A stretch of DNA of 64,000 nt from Streptococcus mitis (GTDB taxonomy: Bacteria; Bacillota; Bacilli; Lactobacillales; Streptococcaceae): assembly GCF_002005545.1 (NCBI RefSeq), contig NZ_LBMT01000001.1, forward strand, positions 1,448,301 through 1,512,300, read 5' to 3'. The position numbers and the translations under genes were made by a program. The notes beneath the pieces were generated by a model. The model saw nothing but the letters and a program-made list of their open reading frames with translations. It made no database searches and had not been told where the DNA came from. Of this stretch, positions 6,986 through 15,600 are shown piece after piece. The first letter of the stretch is position 1; every line of letters starts with the position of its first letter.

Positions 6986-8728
6986 ATGGAATTAAGTGCT
7001 ATTTACCATAGGACTGAGTCGGAGTTTGCCTATCTTTATAAGGATAAGAAACTTCATATTCGGATTCGAACTAAGAAAGGGGACATTGAAAGCATCAACT
7101 TGCATTATGGTGACCCTTTTATCTTTATGGAGGAGTTTTATCAGGATACAAAAGAAATGTCCAAAATAACTTCTGATGCCTTATTTGATTATTGGCAGGT
7201 TGAAGTGTCCGTTGACTTTGCACGTATCCAGTATCTCTTTGAAGTCACGGATACAGAAGGCCAGAGCATTTTGTACGGCGATAAAGGTTGTGTGGACAAT
7301 TCTCTAGAAAATCTTCATGCCATTGGAAATGGCTTTAAGTTGCCTTATCTTCATGAGATTGATGCCTGTCAGGTTCCCGACTGGGTTTCAGACACGGTAT
7401 GGTATCAGATATTTCCTGAGAGGTTTTCCAATGGAAATGCTCGATTAAACCCAGAAGGAACTTTAGACTGGGATTCATCTGTCACACCTAAGAGTGATGA
7501 TTTCTTTGGTGGTGATTTACAGGGGATTATAGACCATCTGGATTATTTGCAAGACTTGGGCATTACTGGACTTTATCTTTGTCCTATCTTTGAATCTACG
7601 AGCAATCATAAGTACAATACGACAGATTACTTTGAAATTGACCGTCATTTTGGAAATAAGGAGACCTTTCGGGAACTGGTGGAGCAAGCGCATCAGCGTG
7701 GCATGAAAGTCATGCTGGATGCGGTATTTAACCATATTGGTTCGCAATCTCCTCAATGGCAAGATGTTGTTAAAAATGGTGAGCAGTCTGCTTATAAAGA
7801 TTGGTTCCATATCCAACAATTCCCAGTGACGACTGAAAAGCTAGCCAACAAGAGAGAGTTGCCTTATCATGCTTTTGGTTTTGAGGACTATATGCCTAAG
7901 TTAAATACAGCCAATCCAGAGGTCAAGAATTATCTTTTAAAGGTTGCGACTTATTGGATTGAAGAGTTTGATATCGATGCTTGGCGTTTGGATGTGGCTA
8001 ATGAGATTGACCATCAGTTTTGGAGGGATTTTCGCAAGGCAGTTTTAGCTAAAAAGCCTGATCTTTATATTTTAGGAGAAGTCTGGCATAGGTCTCAGCC
8101 TTGGCTAAATGGAGATGAGTTCCATGCGGTCATGAATTATCCTTTATCTGATAGCATCAAAGAGTATTTCTTACGAGGAATTAAAAAGACAGACCAATTC
8201 ATCGATGAAATCAATGGCCAATCTATGTATTACAAACAGCAGATTTCAGAGGTTATGTTTAACCTCTTGGATTCTCATGATACAGAGAGAATCTTGTGGA
8301 CGGCAAATGAAGACGTTCAACTGGTTAAATCAGCCCTAGCCTTTCTCTTTTTACAAAAGGGAACACCCTGCATCTATTACGGAACAGAGTTAGCCTTGAC
8401 AGGCGGTCCAGATCCAGATTGTCGTCGTTGTATGCCTTGGGAACGTGTATCAAGTGATAATGACATGCTGAACTTTATGAAGAGGCTGATAAAGATTCGC
8501 AAACACGCGTCAGAAATCATTTCGCATGGCAAGTATAGTCTCCAAGAAATCAAACAAGATGTAGTTGCCTTGGAGTGGAAATATGAAGGACAAATTCTTA
8601 AAGCTATCTTTAACCAATCAAAAGAAGATTATATTGTCGAGAAAGAAGCAGTAGCACTAGCAAGCAATTGCCAAGAATTAGAGAATCAGCTTGTCATCTC
8701 TCCAAAAGGATTTGTGATTTTTCATTAA
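6986..8728 (+). CDS. GH13 alpha-glycosidase (neopullulanase / maltogenic amylase type)
   Basis: This encodes 580 residues from ATG 6986 (ribosome site AAGGAGA, 7 nt gap; an adjacent TTG is less likely). An N-terminal beta domain (about 1-130) precedes the TIM barrel. The barrel shows the four GH13 regions: DAVFNH, WRLDVANE with nucleophile Asp336, LGEVWH with acid/base Glu365, and LLDSHDTE with Asp432. An N-terminal domain plus barrel of this length is typical of cytosolic neopullulanase, cyclomaltodextrinase or maltogenic amylase enzymes, which cut imported maltodextrins. No signal peptide is present, so the substrate must be transported in. The cre site at the promoter predicts carbon catabolite control. 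Confidence 0.88.
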   Translation: MELSAIYHRTESEFAYLYKDKKLHIRIRTKKGDIESINLHYGDPFIFMEEFYQDTKEMSKITSDALFDYWQVEVSVDFARIQYLFEVTDTEGQSILYGDKGCVDNSLENLHAIGNGFKLPYLHEIDACQVPDWVSDTVWYQIFPERFSNGNARLNPEGTLDWDSSVTPKSDDFFGGDLQGIIDHLDYLQDLGITGLYLCPIFESTSNHKYNTTDYFEIDRHFGNKETFRELVEQAHQRGMKVMLDAVFNHIGSQSPQWQDVVKNGEQSAYKDWFHIQQFPVTTEKLANKRELPYHAFGFEDYMPKLNTANPEVKNYLLKVATYWIEEFDIDAWRLDVANEIDHQFWRDFRKAVLAKKPDLYILGEVWHRSQPWLNGDEFHAVMNYPLSDSIKEYFLRGIKKTDQFIDEINGQSMYYKQQISEVMFNLLDSHDTERILWTANEDVQLVKSALAFLFLQKGTPCIYYGTELALTGGPDPDCRRCMPWERVSSDNDMLNFMKRLIKIRKHASEIISHGKYSLQEIKQDVVALEWKYEGQILKAIFNQSKEDYIVEKEAVALASNCQELENQLVISPKGFVIFH

Positions 8729-8787
8729 AGAGCAATTAAGAGTGACAGGAAAATTGTAGTATAGAGAGCTTTTTACAAACAGACTAT

Positions 8788-8816
8788 TTGTCGTCTTGCT
8801 ACAATTGGTATATAAT
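8788..8816 (+). promoter_or_regulatory. promoter of the 103-residue gene
   Basis: TTGTCG at 8788-8793 and a perfect TATAAT at 8811-8816 are separated by 17 bp. Transcription should begin near 8823, 25 nt before the ATG at 8848. Confidence 0.65.
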
Positions 8817-8847
8817 TTAACTTAAAGAAAATAGGAGGACTAATCGA

Positions 8848-9159
8848 ATGGAATTAAAAGATTTTACAGAAAAAGAACAGGAAATGATTAAGAAGGGGCT
8901 TACGACGTCTAAGATTAGTGACAAGGAAACTGCTGAGAAGATTCTTGCGCTAGTACCACAAGACTTGATTAAGCGAATCCCATTTTTCGTCAGAAAACAT
9001 GCTACGACACGTACTATTAAACGCATTTCAATTGAACACCCTGAACTCTACGCTGTAGCTCAAACAAGTGGTGAGATCCCAGAAAAAGAACGCGAAGAAT
9101 TACGTCAGATTATCACGACTATCTTTGAACAAAAGATGAATAAGCATAGTATTAAGTAG
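8848..9159 (+). CDS. conserved small protein, unknown function
   Basis: This encodes a 103-residue, highly charged, helical protein with no signal peptide or membrane segment. It starts MELKDFTEKEQ and contains a basic stretch (FFVRKHATTRTIKRIS, about 48-63). AGGAGG lies 11 nt before the ATG. It appears to be co-transcribed with the alpha/beta hydrolase starting 3 nt after its stop. I know of no function for this family; the basic helices could bind nucleic acid, but that is a guess. Confidence 0.65.
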   Translation: MELKDFTEKEQEMIKKGLTTSKISDKETAEKILALVPQDLIKRIPFFVRKHATTRTIKRISIEHPELYAVAQTSGEIPEKEREELRQIITTIFEQKMNKHSIK

Positions 9160-9162
9160 AGA

Positions 9163-9879
9163 ATGAAAAAATATTTTATTGGCGGTTTGGGAAGCAATGT
9201 CTATCATAGCAAGGGTTTTCTTCAAGAACTAGATTCACAAGTCTATTTTCTAAATCCATATGAAAAGCATCTTCGAGATGAAACAGAATTGAAATCATGG
9301 TTTAAAAATGAGATTGTAAAGGAAGAATCTATCTGTCTGATAGGTCATTCTCTTGGAGGAGATTTGGCGCGTTATCTTGCATCGGAATTTTATGGAGTGA
9401 CAAAACTGATTCTTTTGGATGGTGGCTATCTAGATTTAGATAAGATTTTACCTTTAGATACAGAGTTAGAGGAGACAAAAAACTATATCAAATCTCAAAT
9501 CATTTCGGACTTAGATGTTCTTATTTCTAAAGAAAAATCTGAAGCAAAGCATTGGTCAGAAAATATGGAGAGAGCCGTAAGACAGTCCTATCACTGGAAC
9601 TCTGAGTATAATAGATATGAGTTAGCTATAAATTATGAAAATATAGAAGCGATACTCAGCCTACGGAGGAAAATCCAAGCTTTTAAGAGAGAAGTGGGAG
9701 ATACTTTGTTTATCAGTCCTTGCTATCCTAATGAAGCTACATGGAGAGAGGGAGCCTTAAACGAATTGCCAGATTATTTTGATACTATTCTTCTAGAAAA
9801 CGTTAGTCATGAGCTTTCTACTGAAACTCCCAAAGAAATCGCTAGTATGATTAATGAGTGGCTCTCTTATACCCACTAG
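9163..9879 (+). CDS. alpha/beta hydrolase
   Basis: This encodes 238 residues. The nucleophile elbow is IGHSLGGDLAR (Ser63), with an N-terminal strand motif YFIGGLGSN and a likely catalytic His in NVSHELS near the C-terminus. The ATG lies directly after the stop of the preceding gene, with no strong ribosome site of its own, which suggests translational coupling. No signal peptide is visible. The substrate is unknown; small serine hydrolases of this type act as esterases, thioesterases or lactonases. Confidence 0.75.
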   Translation: MKKYFIGGLGSNVYHSKGFLQELDSQVYFLNPYEKHLRDETELKSWFKNEIVKEESICLIGHSLGGDLARYLASEFYGVTKLILLDGGYLDLDKILPLDTELEETKNYIKSQIISDLDVLISKEKSEAKHWSENMERAVRQSYHWNSEYNRYELAINYENIEAILSLRRKIQAFKREVGDTLFISPCYPNEATWREGALNELPDYFDTILLENVSHELSTETPKEIASMINEWLSYTH

Positions 9880-9963
9880 GATATTGAACAAATTATCATA
9901 ATTAACATATAGTTGATTGGGATTAGATATGAACAAATTGATTAGGAATATCAAATTAATTTG

Positions 9964-10176
9964 GGCTCTTTGTCAACTGTAGTAGGTTGAAGTCAGCTAA
10001 GATCTAGAAAGGATAAATTTCGTCCTTTCTTTTTTGATATTTGAGTCTTTGATATCGAGTGGTTTTGTGATAAAAAGTAATGATTCCATATGATTTTTTC
10101 TATGGAACTTTTTCTACAACAAAATAGGCTCCATAATATCTATAGGGGATTTACCTACTACAAATATTATAGAGTC
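9964..10176. mobile_element. insertion-sequence end relics (ISL3-like)
   Basis: GGCTCTTTGTCAACTGTAGT at 9964 resembles the terminal repeat of ISL3-family elements of streptococci (IS1167/IS1193 group); this is from memory and unverified. Further right, GGCTCCATAATATCTATAG (10127-10145) and the reverse complement of 10158-10176 match at 15 of 19 positions. No transposase codons remain between them. Confidence 0.4.
10007..10035 (+). terminator. intrinsic terminator
   Basis: A GAAAGGA / TCCTTTC stem (10007-10013 with 10023-10029) is followed by six T residues. It points rightward and could end transcripts from the hydrolase pair or from the former insertion sequence. Confidence 0.6.
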
Positions 10177-10438
10177 GCTTTTTCTATTCAGAGAGCTTGA
10201 AGGGCTATCATCGGACAAAATAGAGAAGGCATGATATAATATAAAGTAGATTTCTATGTAATTAAATAAGAACTGTTTGAACACCATTCATTTGAAAACT
10301 CTCTATGTTCAAACAATAGTAAAATGAAATAGGGGCTCTAAACCCTTGCTACGAAAGGAAAAAAACTCAATGGCTACTATTCAATGCTTGGTCTAGAAGA
10401 TTTAAAATAATAAAACATTGTGAAGTAGAATAAATGCT

Positions 10439-10466
10439 TAAAACCCTTGAAGTTCAAGGGTTTTTG
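10439..10466. terminator. terminator-like hairpin at former element boundary
   Basis: AAACCCTTGAA and TTCAAGGGTTT form an 11-bp stem with an A-rich left and T-rich right flank. A hairpin of this form often lies beside attachment sites of streptococcal integrative elements; that reading is inference. Confidence 0.55.
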
Positions 10467-10626
10467 CGAGTACAGATTTTTATTTTTCACATTGTTATAA
10501 GTGCTTGATTGAGCAATAATTATCAATAAAAACATTTTTTTGGTGTTGAGTTTGGTGTTCAGATATTTATTATGTTACGGAAAGGAATTTCACAATCTTT
10601 CCGTTTTTTTATTTTCTGGAGGGAAA

Positions 10627-10800
10627 ATGACAAAAGAATTACAATCATCACGCTATATTGTCATTTCATTTTTAGTACGTGAAATGGGAATTGACATTGT
10701 TGAAGCCATCTCTCTTATGGCTGAATTAGAAAAAAGTGGCTTGGTTCGATTGGAATCAAGTGGAGATTTAATACTCAAAGAACTTGGAGGAGCGCTATGA
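10627..10800 (+). CDS. small accessory protein upstream of repA relic
   Basis: This encodes 57 residues starting at ATG 10627 (ribosome site GGAGGG, 3-4 nt gap); a longer frame from 10540 has no ribosome site. The protein is a short helical polypeptide (REMGIDIVEAISLMAELEKSG) reminiscent of small winged-helix or helix-turn-helix pieces. Its stop overlaps the next start (ATGA), so it is coupled to the replication-initiator fragment. Small genes of this sort precede repA on streptococcal chromosomal islands. Function is unknown. Confidence 0.5.
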   Translation: MTKELQSSRYIVISFLVREMGIDIVEAISLMAELEKSGLVRLESSGDLILKELGGAL

Positions 10801-11120
10801 AACGAATCACGGCAAATCAATACCAAACTTCAGAACGGTATTACAAATTACCTAAAATTCTTTTTGAGGATGAGAAATATATGGATATGAAACTAGAAGT
10901 AAAGGTGGCTTATTCTATTTTAAAAGATCGTTTAGAATTATCTCTCAATCGTGGTTGGATAGATGAAGAAGGAGCGGTCTACTTAGTATTTTCTAATTCT
11001 AAACTGATTGGGCTGTTAGGTTGTTCGAAGTCGAAATTACTGACCGTCAAATATATTCTTAAAGAATATGACTTAATTGATGAAGTCCAACAGTCTTCAA
11101 GTGAGATACGAAGCAAATGA
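10797..11120 (+). pseudogene. repA: replication initiator (RepA N-terminal type), truncated
   Basis: The 107 codons match the N-terminal domain of plasmid and phage-island replication initiators: YYKLPKILFEDEKY, MDMKLEVKVAYSILKDR, then WIDEEGAVYLVFSN and LLGCSKSKLL, a winged-helix DNA-binding layout. The family usually runs past 250 residues with a C-terminal domain, but this frame ends at SSEIRSK. The downstream bases do not continue the protein in any frame. It is therefore a relic of an integrated element and is unlikely to drive replication. GGAGG lies before the ATG. Confidence 0.75.
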
Positions 11121-11167
11121 TTTACATGGAACAAACACATTATTTATCTAACTAAAGGAGAAGCAAT

Positions 11168-11386
11168 ATGGCAGAACTTGTCCGTTATTTTGGCTGAAAG
11201 AAATATCAGCTGGATTGAGTTAACCAGAAAAATGTTTGCGGGAGAGTTTCACTATCCAAGTGAATTGAATCGTTTGTATCAAAAGATTAGGCACTACAAG
11301 ATGGAATAACGAATGCCTCAAAGTCATGGGTAGAAAGGATTGTGCCGGTATTAGATTTAGATTATGAAGATTTATTTCTGAGGTAA
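11168..11386 (+). pseudogene. element-encoded regulator-like small gene, frameshifted
   Basis: From about 11169 one frame reads QNLSVILAERNISWIELTRK through LNRLYQKIRHYKME to a stop; another frame then gives SWVERIVPVLDLDYEDLFLR up to 11386. Joined, they make a roughly 70-residue helix-turn-helix-like protein of the kind that follows repA on streptococcal islands. The start is also out of frame (ATG 11168 stops after nine codons). A ribosome site (AAGGAG) is preserved. At least two lesions make it inactive. Confidence 0.55.
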
Positions 11387-11388
11387 CT

Positions 11389-11976
11389 ATGAAAAGAATA
11401 ATTCCAGTTTATATATTCCAACAAGTAAATGTCCTATTGGTATCTCTATACTTACTGAAATTTCTTTGTATCGGTGAGTTAACTATACTACAGGTTCTCT
11501 ATGGAGCGTCGCTCATTTCTTTTTTATGGATGTATGGTCAACGTAAACAAGCGCATAAGATCAATATGAACTCAAGAATAAAATGGCTTGGTATTGGATT
11601 AGCCAGTCTACTGATTATCAGTCTATGTTTTAGCCTAATCCATGCTCAAGGAACTACGAATCAAGCAAACTTAATTATCCTTCAATATCAGGTTCCTTGG
11701 TTTTCATTTTTATTGTTCTTAATCAATGCGAGTATGGTTGAAGAATTTTTGTATCGAGAAATTTTATGGAACTTGGTCAGAAAATTAGATATCAGAATTG
11801 CGTTGACAAGTGTTTTGTTCGCCTTAGTTCATCATCCAGGAACTATTCTAGCTTGGTGTCTATATGTTTCATTGGGAATGTTTTTAGGGATGGTACGCTA
11901 CAAATCTGACTTATGGGGCAGTATGGGTCTACATTTGGTTTGGAACCTACTAGTTTATAGTTTGCTCCTTTTTTAA
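11389..11976 (+). CDS. CPBP family intramembrane metalloprotease
   Basis: This encodes 195 residues with about five or six hydrophobic segments. The CPBP (Abi/CaaX-like) motifs are intact: EEFLYRE with Glu118-Glu119 and Arg123, FALVHHP with His148, and HLVWN with His182. Bacterial members are thought to cleave membrane peptides, and in lactic acid bacteria some give immunity to bacteriocins. The ATG lies 2 nt after the end of the broken regulator gene, so it once belonged to the same element operon. It is the only intact product left from that element, which may mean it is selected for. The substrate is unknown. Confidence 0.8.
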   Translation: MKRIIPVYIFQQVNVLLVSLYLLKFLCIGELTILQVLYGASLISFLWMYGQRKQAHKINMNSRIKWLGIGLASLLIISLCFSLIHAQGTTNQANLIILQYQVPWFSFLLFLINASMVEEFLYREILWNLVRKLDIRIALTSVLFALVHHPGTILAWCLYVSLGMFLGMVRYKSDLWGSMGLHLVWNLLVYSLLLF

Positions 11977-12486
11977 AATAGGTGCCTTTATTTATTTAGT
12001 TACTGATAATGAATGTAATTGTTGTCAAATATGGACTCATGGAGTTTTGTGAAGCTAATGAATTCAAATAATTAATTTTGAGCTAGTTATTATGAATATA
12101 ACTTGGCTCCACTCACAATTTAGATTATCTATTGAGAAAAATAAAAAAATATAAATTATTTTGCATAACTGACATTATATGTTTCTCTAATATAAAATTT
12201 TTTTGTCAAGACACTTTTTATAGAAAATTTTTAAAGTATGTAACGAATTATCAATTACTAATAAAAGATAAAACTATCAATCTACTTAATTGTTTTAAGG
12301 TTATCTATAAATATTTTAAGATAATCAAAAATAAAATAATAGAAATCAGTATTTAAAAATTTTTGAAATAGCAATTTAACTTAAAAATTGAAAACTTGTA
12401 CTCATTTATTACTCTGCAATATCATATATTAAAATGCAAAAGCACTTTCATAGTTTATATTTGTATAAAAATTTAAACGCTCTCAT
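11977..12486. other. AT-rich intergenic region
   Basis: I see no credible gene in about 510 bases. A 74-codon frame at 12132-12356 lacks a ribosome site and has low-complexity Lys/Ile/Asn content, so I do not accept it. No strong hairpin was seen. Confidence 0.5.
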
Positions 12487-12515
12487 TTGATATAAACAAG
12501 CATTTTGAGTATAAT
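12487..12515 (+). promoter_or_regulatory. sigma-70 promoter of the giant adhesin gene
   Basis: TTGATA (12487-12492) and TATAAT (12510-12515) are separated by exactly 17 bp, close to the ideal promoter. The predicted start near 12522 leaves a leader of about 90 nt that contains a simple-sequence tract. Confidence 0.75.
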
Positions 12516-12543
12516 AGAGGAAAGAAGAATATTATCTTAAGCG

Positions 12544-12587
12544 TATATATATATATATATATATGCATGCATGTATGTATGTATACG
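12544..12587 (+). repeat. simple-sequence tract in adhesin leader: (TA)10 then TATG/ATGC tetranucleotides
   Basis: Ten TA units (12544-12563) run into tetranucleotide repeats (ATGC twice, then TATG/ATGT units) ending near 12587. The tract lies between the promoter and the ribosome site. Slippage would change leader length and folding, not the reading frame. Confidence 0.85.
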
Positions 12588-12610
12588 TATCTGAATGATT
12601 GGAGTCTGAA

Positions 12611-15600
12611 ATGGGTAAATTTGAAAAACAACTAAAATATAGTATTCGAAAAGTAAGTGTCGGTGCAGCTAGTGTCGTCATTGGTGCTTTTTACCTTGCC
12701 ATGGGGGCAGGTGTGGTACACGCTGAAACGAATACTACTACTACTGATGGAGGTGCAAGTCACTCTCGTCCGTCTCCAGAACCGGAGACAAGCCGACCTA
12801 ACAGTCTGACTTCCTCTAGCTATGGGGCGGAGCCTGCTCAAAATCCAGGTGTCTCTGGAAAACCAACAGAGTCAACAACACCTAAAGAGAAAGAAAATAA
12901 TGAAACCCTTAATGCAACGCAGCCGACAGAAGCGTCTACGTCTGCTAATACTAGAGGTCGCCGTGTAAGAAGAGAGGTAGGAGATGCTCCTGCTGGCGGA
13001 ACTTCTAATACTCCTACTGGAACTGAGACACCTGCCGGGGCTTCAACTGAGAATAACGAAACATTAAATTCTGCTCTAACCGAACGTAAGGGGGCTACAG
13101 TACAACCAAATCAACCAGGGATAAATACACCAAAAGAAGGTGAGCATGGAGCACATGATCCGAGTGCTCACATAAGTTTCGATGATCCTGGTCATAATGC
13201 TACAGTTGAAGAAATGTGGAAAATTATCCAACATATGCCGGATGACTTCCAAAATAACGAGCGTTCATACTTGAGAAATATGGATACTCTAGGAAGAGAA
13301 CTTCGATTTGATAAGACTGCTGAGAATCCAGAGGGTGTACCTCTCCAACCGGGTGAAATTAGAGAACTTCATGACTTTGGTGGTTGGCATGCCATTGATG
13401 AAAATGGAAACAAAGGTAAGTTCGTTATCGGTAGAAAGAACGCACAAGGTTACTTCACAGGTTGGCATAAAGTTGGACAAACTGAGAATGGGATTCCGAT
13501 AATTGAACAAGGTGGTATGCTTGGGGCAGATGCCTTAGATAACATCTATGTGCATGAGCAAGCCTTAGATCGTCGTTTTGATTATATGCTGATGCTTGTT
13601 AAAGGGCGTACACGTGCCAATCGTAATGAAACTGTAGCGGATAATTCGACGTATGATCCACGGGCTCAGAATGAACGTGCAGAGGCGGCTGGCGCTAATT
13701 ATAATAAGCTTCCGTTTTTAGAAAAGGATAAATTTAATAAATATTCTCCAGGTGTCGTTGGCTACAATGGGATAGAGAAGAAATTCACAGCCTTTTCTAC
13801 TAAATACGGAAGTCGTGTTCGCGTTGATTTTGTGACAGGGTACATCACAGATATTAACGGTTCTAAAGGAAGTTATCGAGTAGTAATTAAAGCTCAAAAT
13901 AGTAAGGGCGAAGAAACAAAAGTTTATGATGAAACTATTTCTCGTGTAGCTGAAATCGTTCAGAATGAAGAGTTGTATAAGAAAGGTTTGAATGTTGAAG
14001 CGGCACATGAAAACATTTTGAAATTTTTAAAAGATGAGTTTAATTACCGTTTTAATAAAATTAAAAATGAGAAAGTAAAAGCTACTCCATTATTAGGAAG
14101 AACAAGAGAAAAAGATTATACACCAGAGCAACAAAAAGTATACGATCAAATTGTAGAAGAAGCTACGGAAGAAGCTAAAAAACAAGGCGATATTGTGATG
14201 AATGTTACTGAAGACTTCTTAAGTATAAGAAAATCAAAGGAAAGAGATTCAGAGTGGAAGAAAACTTTCACAAGTACATCACAGTCACCTATAAAGCTAT
14301 CGAATGACTTGAATAATTTATTGAAAAATGCTGATAAAGATACTCCTAATACCCCAACTTGGCTAAGTTCAGGTAGTTCTCAAGCTAAAGCTGATGACAG
14401 AGCATATAGATTACTCACTACTCTTATACCAGGTGCTAAGAAAATTACCTATCATGTTAACGATGATCAGCTGGAAGTTGAAACAGATAAATACACATAT
14501 ACTGCCGCTAGAAACGGTAGTAAGGAAGTTGGTATTCAAGGGTCAGATATAGCAGCAACTCTAAGTGCTGATGCATATGGTGCTAATCCCCAAACCTTTG
14601 ATAGAGAGAATACAAATACAAAAGCGAATAATCTTAATCATGGTTGGGCTACATCTAGTTCTGAAGAATTCAAACATTTCTCAAAATTTTTAGGAGTAGA
14701 TAAAGGGATTGAGCGTACGAATGTGATTTCTGATGAAGAACTGTCGGCTAAGATTAAGGAAGCAGTGGGTCCTGGATATAGCAAACTAGGAAAAGCAGGC
14801 TACTTCTCTACTGCGGACATTCCTTTAGGAACGGATATTGTATCGTATACTGTACAAGTAATTCCATCTGATAATGAAAGAGTTGGGGTAAACCCTCAAA
14901 GTTCTCGTATTCAGTATAATATGCCGATTCTAGCCGATTTCTCAGTAATCCAAGATACGGTAGAACCATCTAAAGAAGTAGCAAGAAGAATTATTACTAA
15001 GTTAAAAGAGAAAGGTAAAATTACTGAAGACCAAGAGAAGAAAATAAAAGAAGAAATCGACAAGAGTAAAAAGACATCTGAACTAAGATCAGCTATGTCA
15101 GGAGATGTTACTGTTCGTTATGTTGATACTGCTGGAAATAATTTACCAATTACTGATGCAGATGCTAAAAAAGCTGGAGAAAAAACGGATAATGGCTATT
15201 TAGTAAGAAAAGATGTACTGATTGGTACAGACTATGATGTGAATTCAAAAAAAGTTTCGTCTTTTAAAGCGACTAATGGAAAATATTATGCTTTAAGATC
15301 AGTTGGTGGAGGACTAGAAACTTCATCAGATGCCCCAAATGGAAGTATCACAAAGAAAAATACAGTAATCACATTTGTATATGAAGAAAGAACTGTACCG
15401 CCTACAGGTAAAGGTGTCGTTCACTTCAAGAAACAAGTATCTGAAACAGTAACAGAACCGTTAACTGGATATGGTGATATTACGCTAGAAGGTAATGTTG
15501 GAGAGACATTCTCTCCAACAGATGTGGATACTAGAATAACAGCGCTGAAAAATGCTGGGTATGAAATTGTAACAAATGAGTTTGATACAAATAGTAAAAC

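Larger units (their letters stand above)
9880..10626. other. gene-free region of insertion-sequence and mobile-element relics
   Basis: No intact gene is present. In order it contains an insertion-sequence-like end (GGCTCTTTGTCAACTG, 9964-9979), a small hairpin with a T-run (10007-10035), a pair of diverged inverted repeats (10127-10145 with 10158-10176), a 17-base match to the start of rbgA (10373-10389), a terminator-like hairpin (about 10440-10466) and a short tract before the small accessory gene at 10627. Confidence 0.5.

Noticed and set aside
8848..9879. Toxin-antitoxin pair (103-residue protein plus hydrolase)
   Set aside because: The second gene is a standard alpha/beta hydrolase, and the first lacks DNA-binding antitoxin features.
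12132..12356. 74-codon open frame in the AT-rich region before the adhesin
   Set aside because: TTG start without ribosome site and low-complexity Ile/Lys/Asn content expected by chance in such AT-rich DNA.
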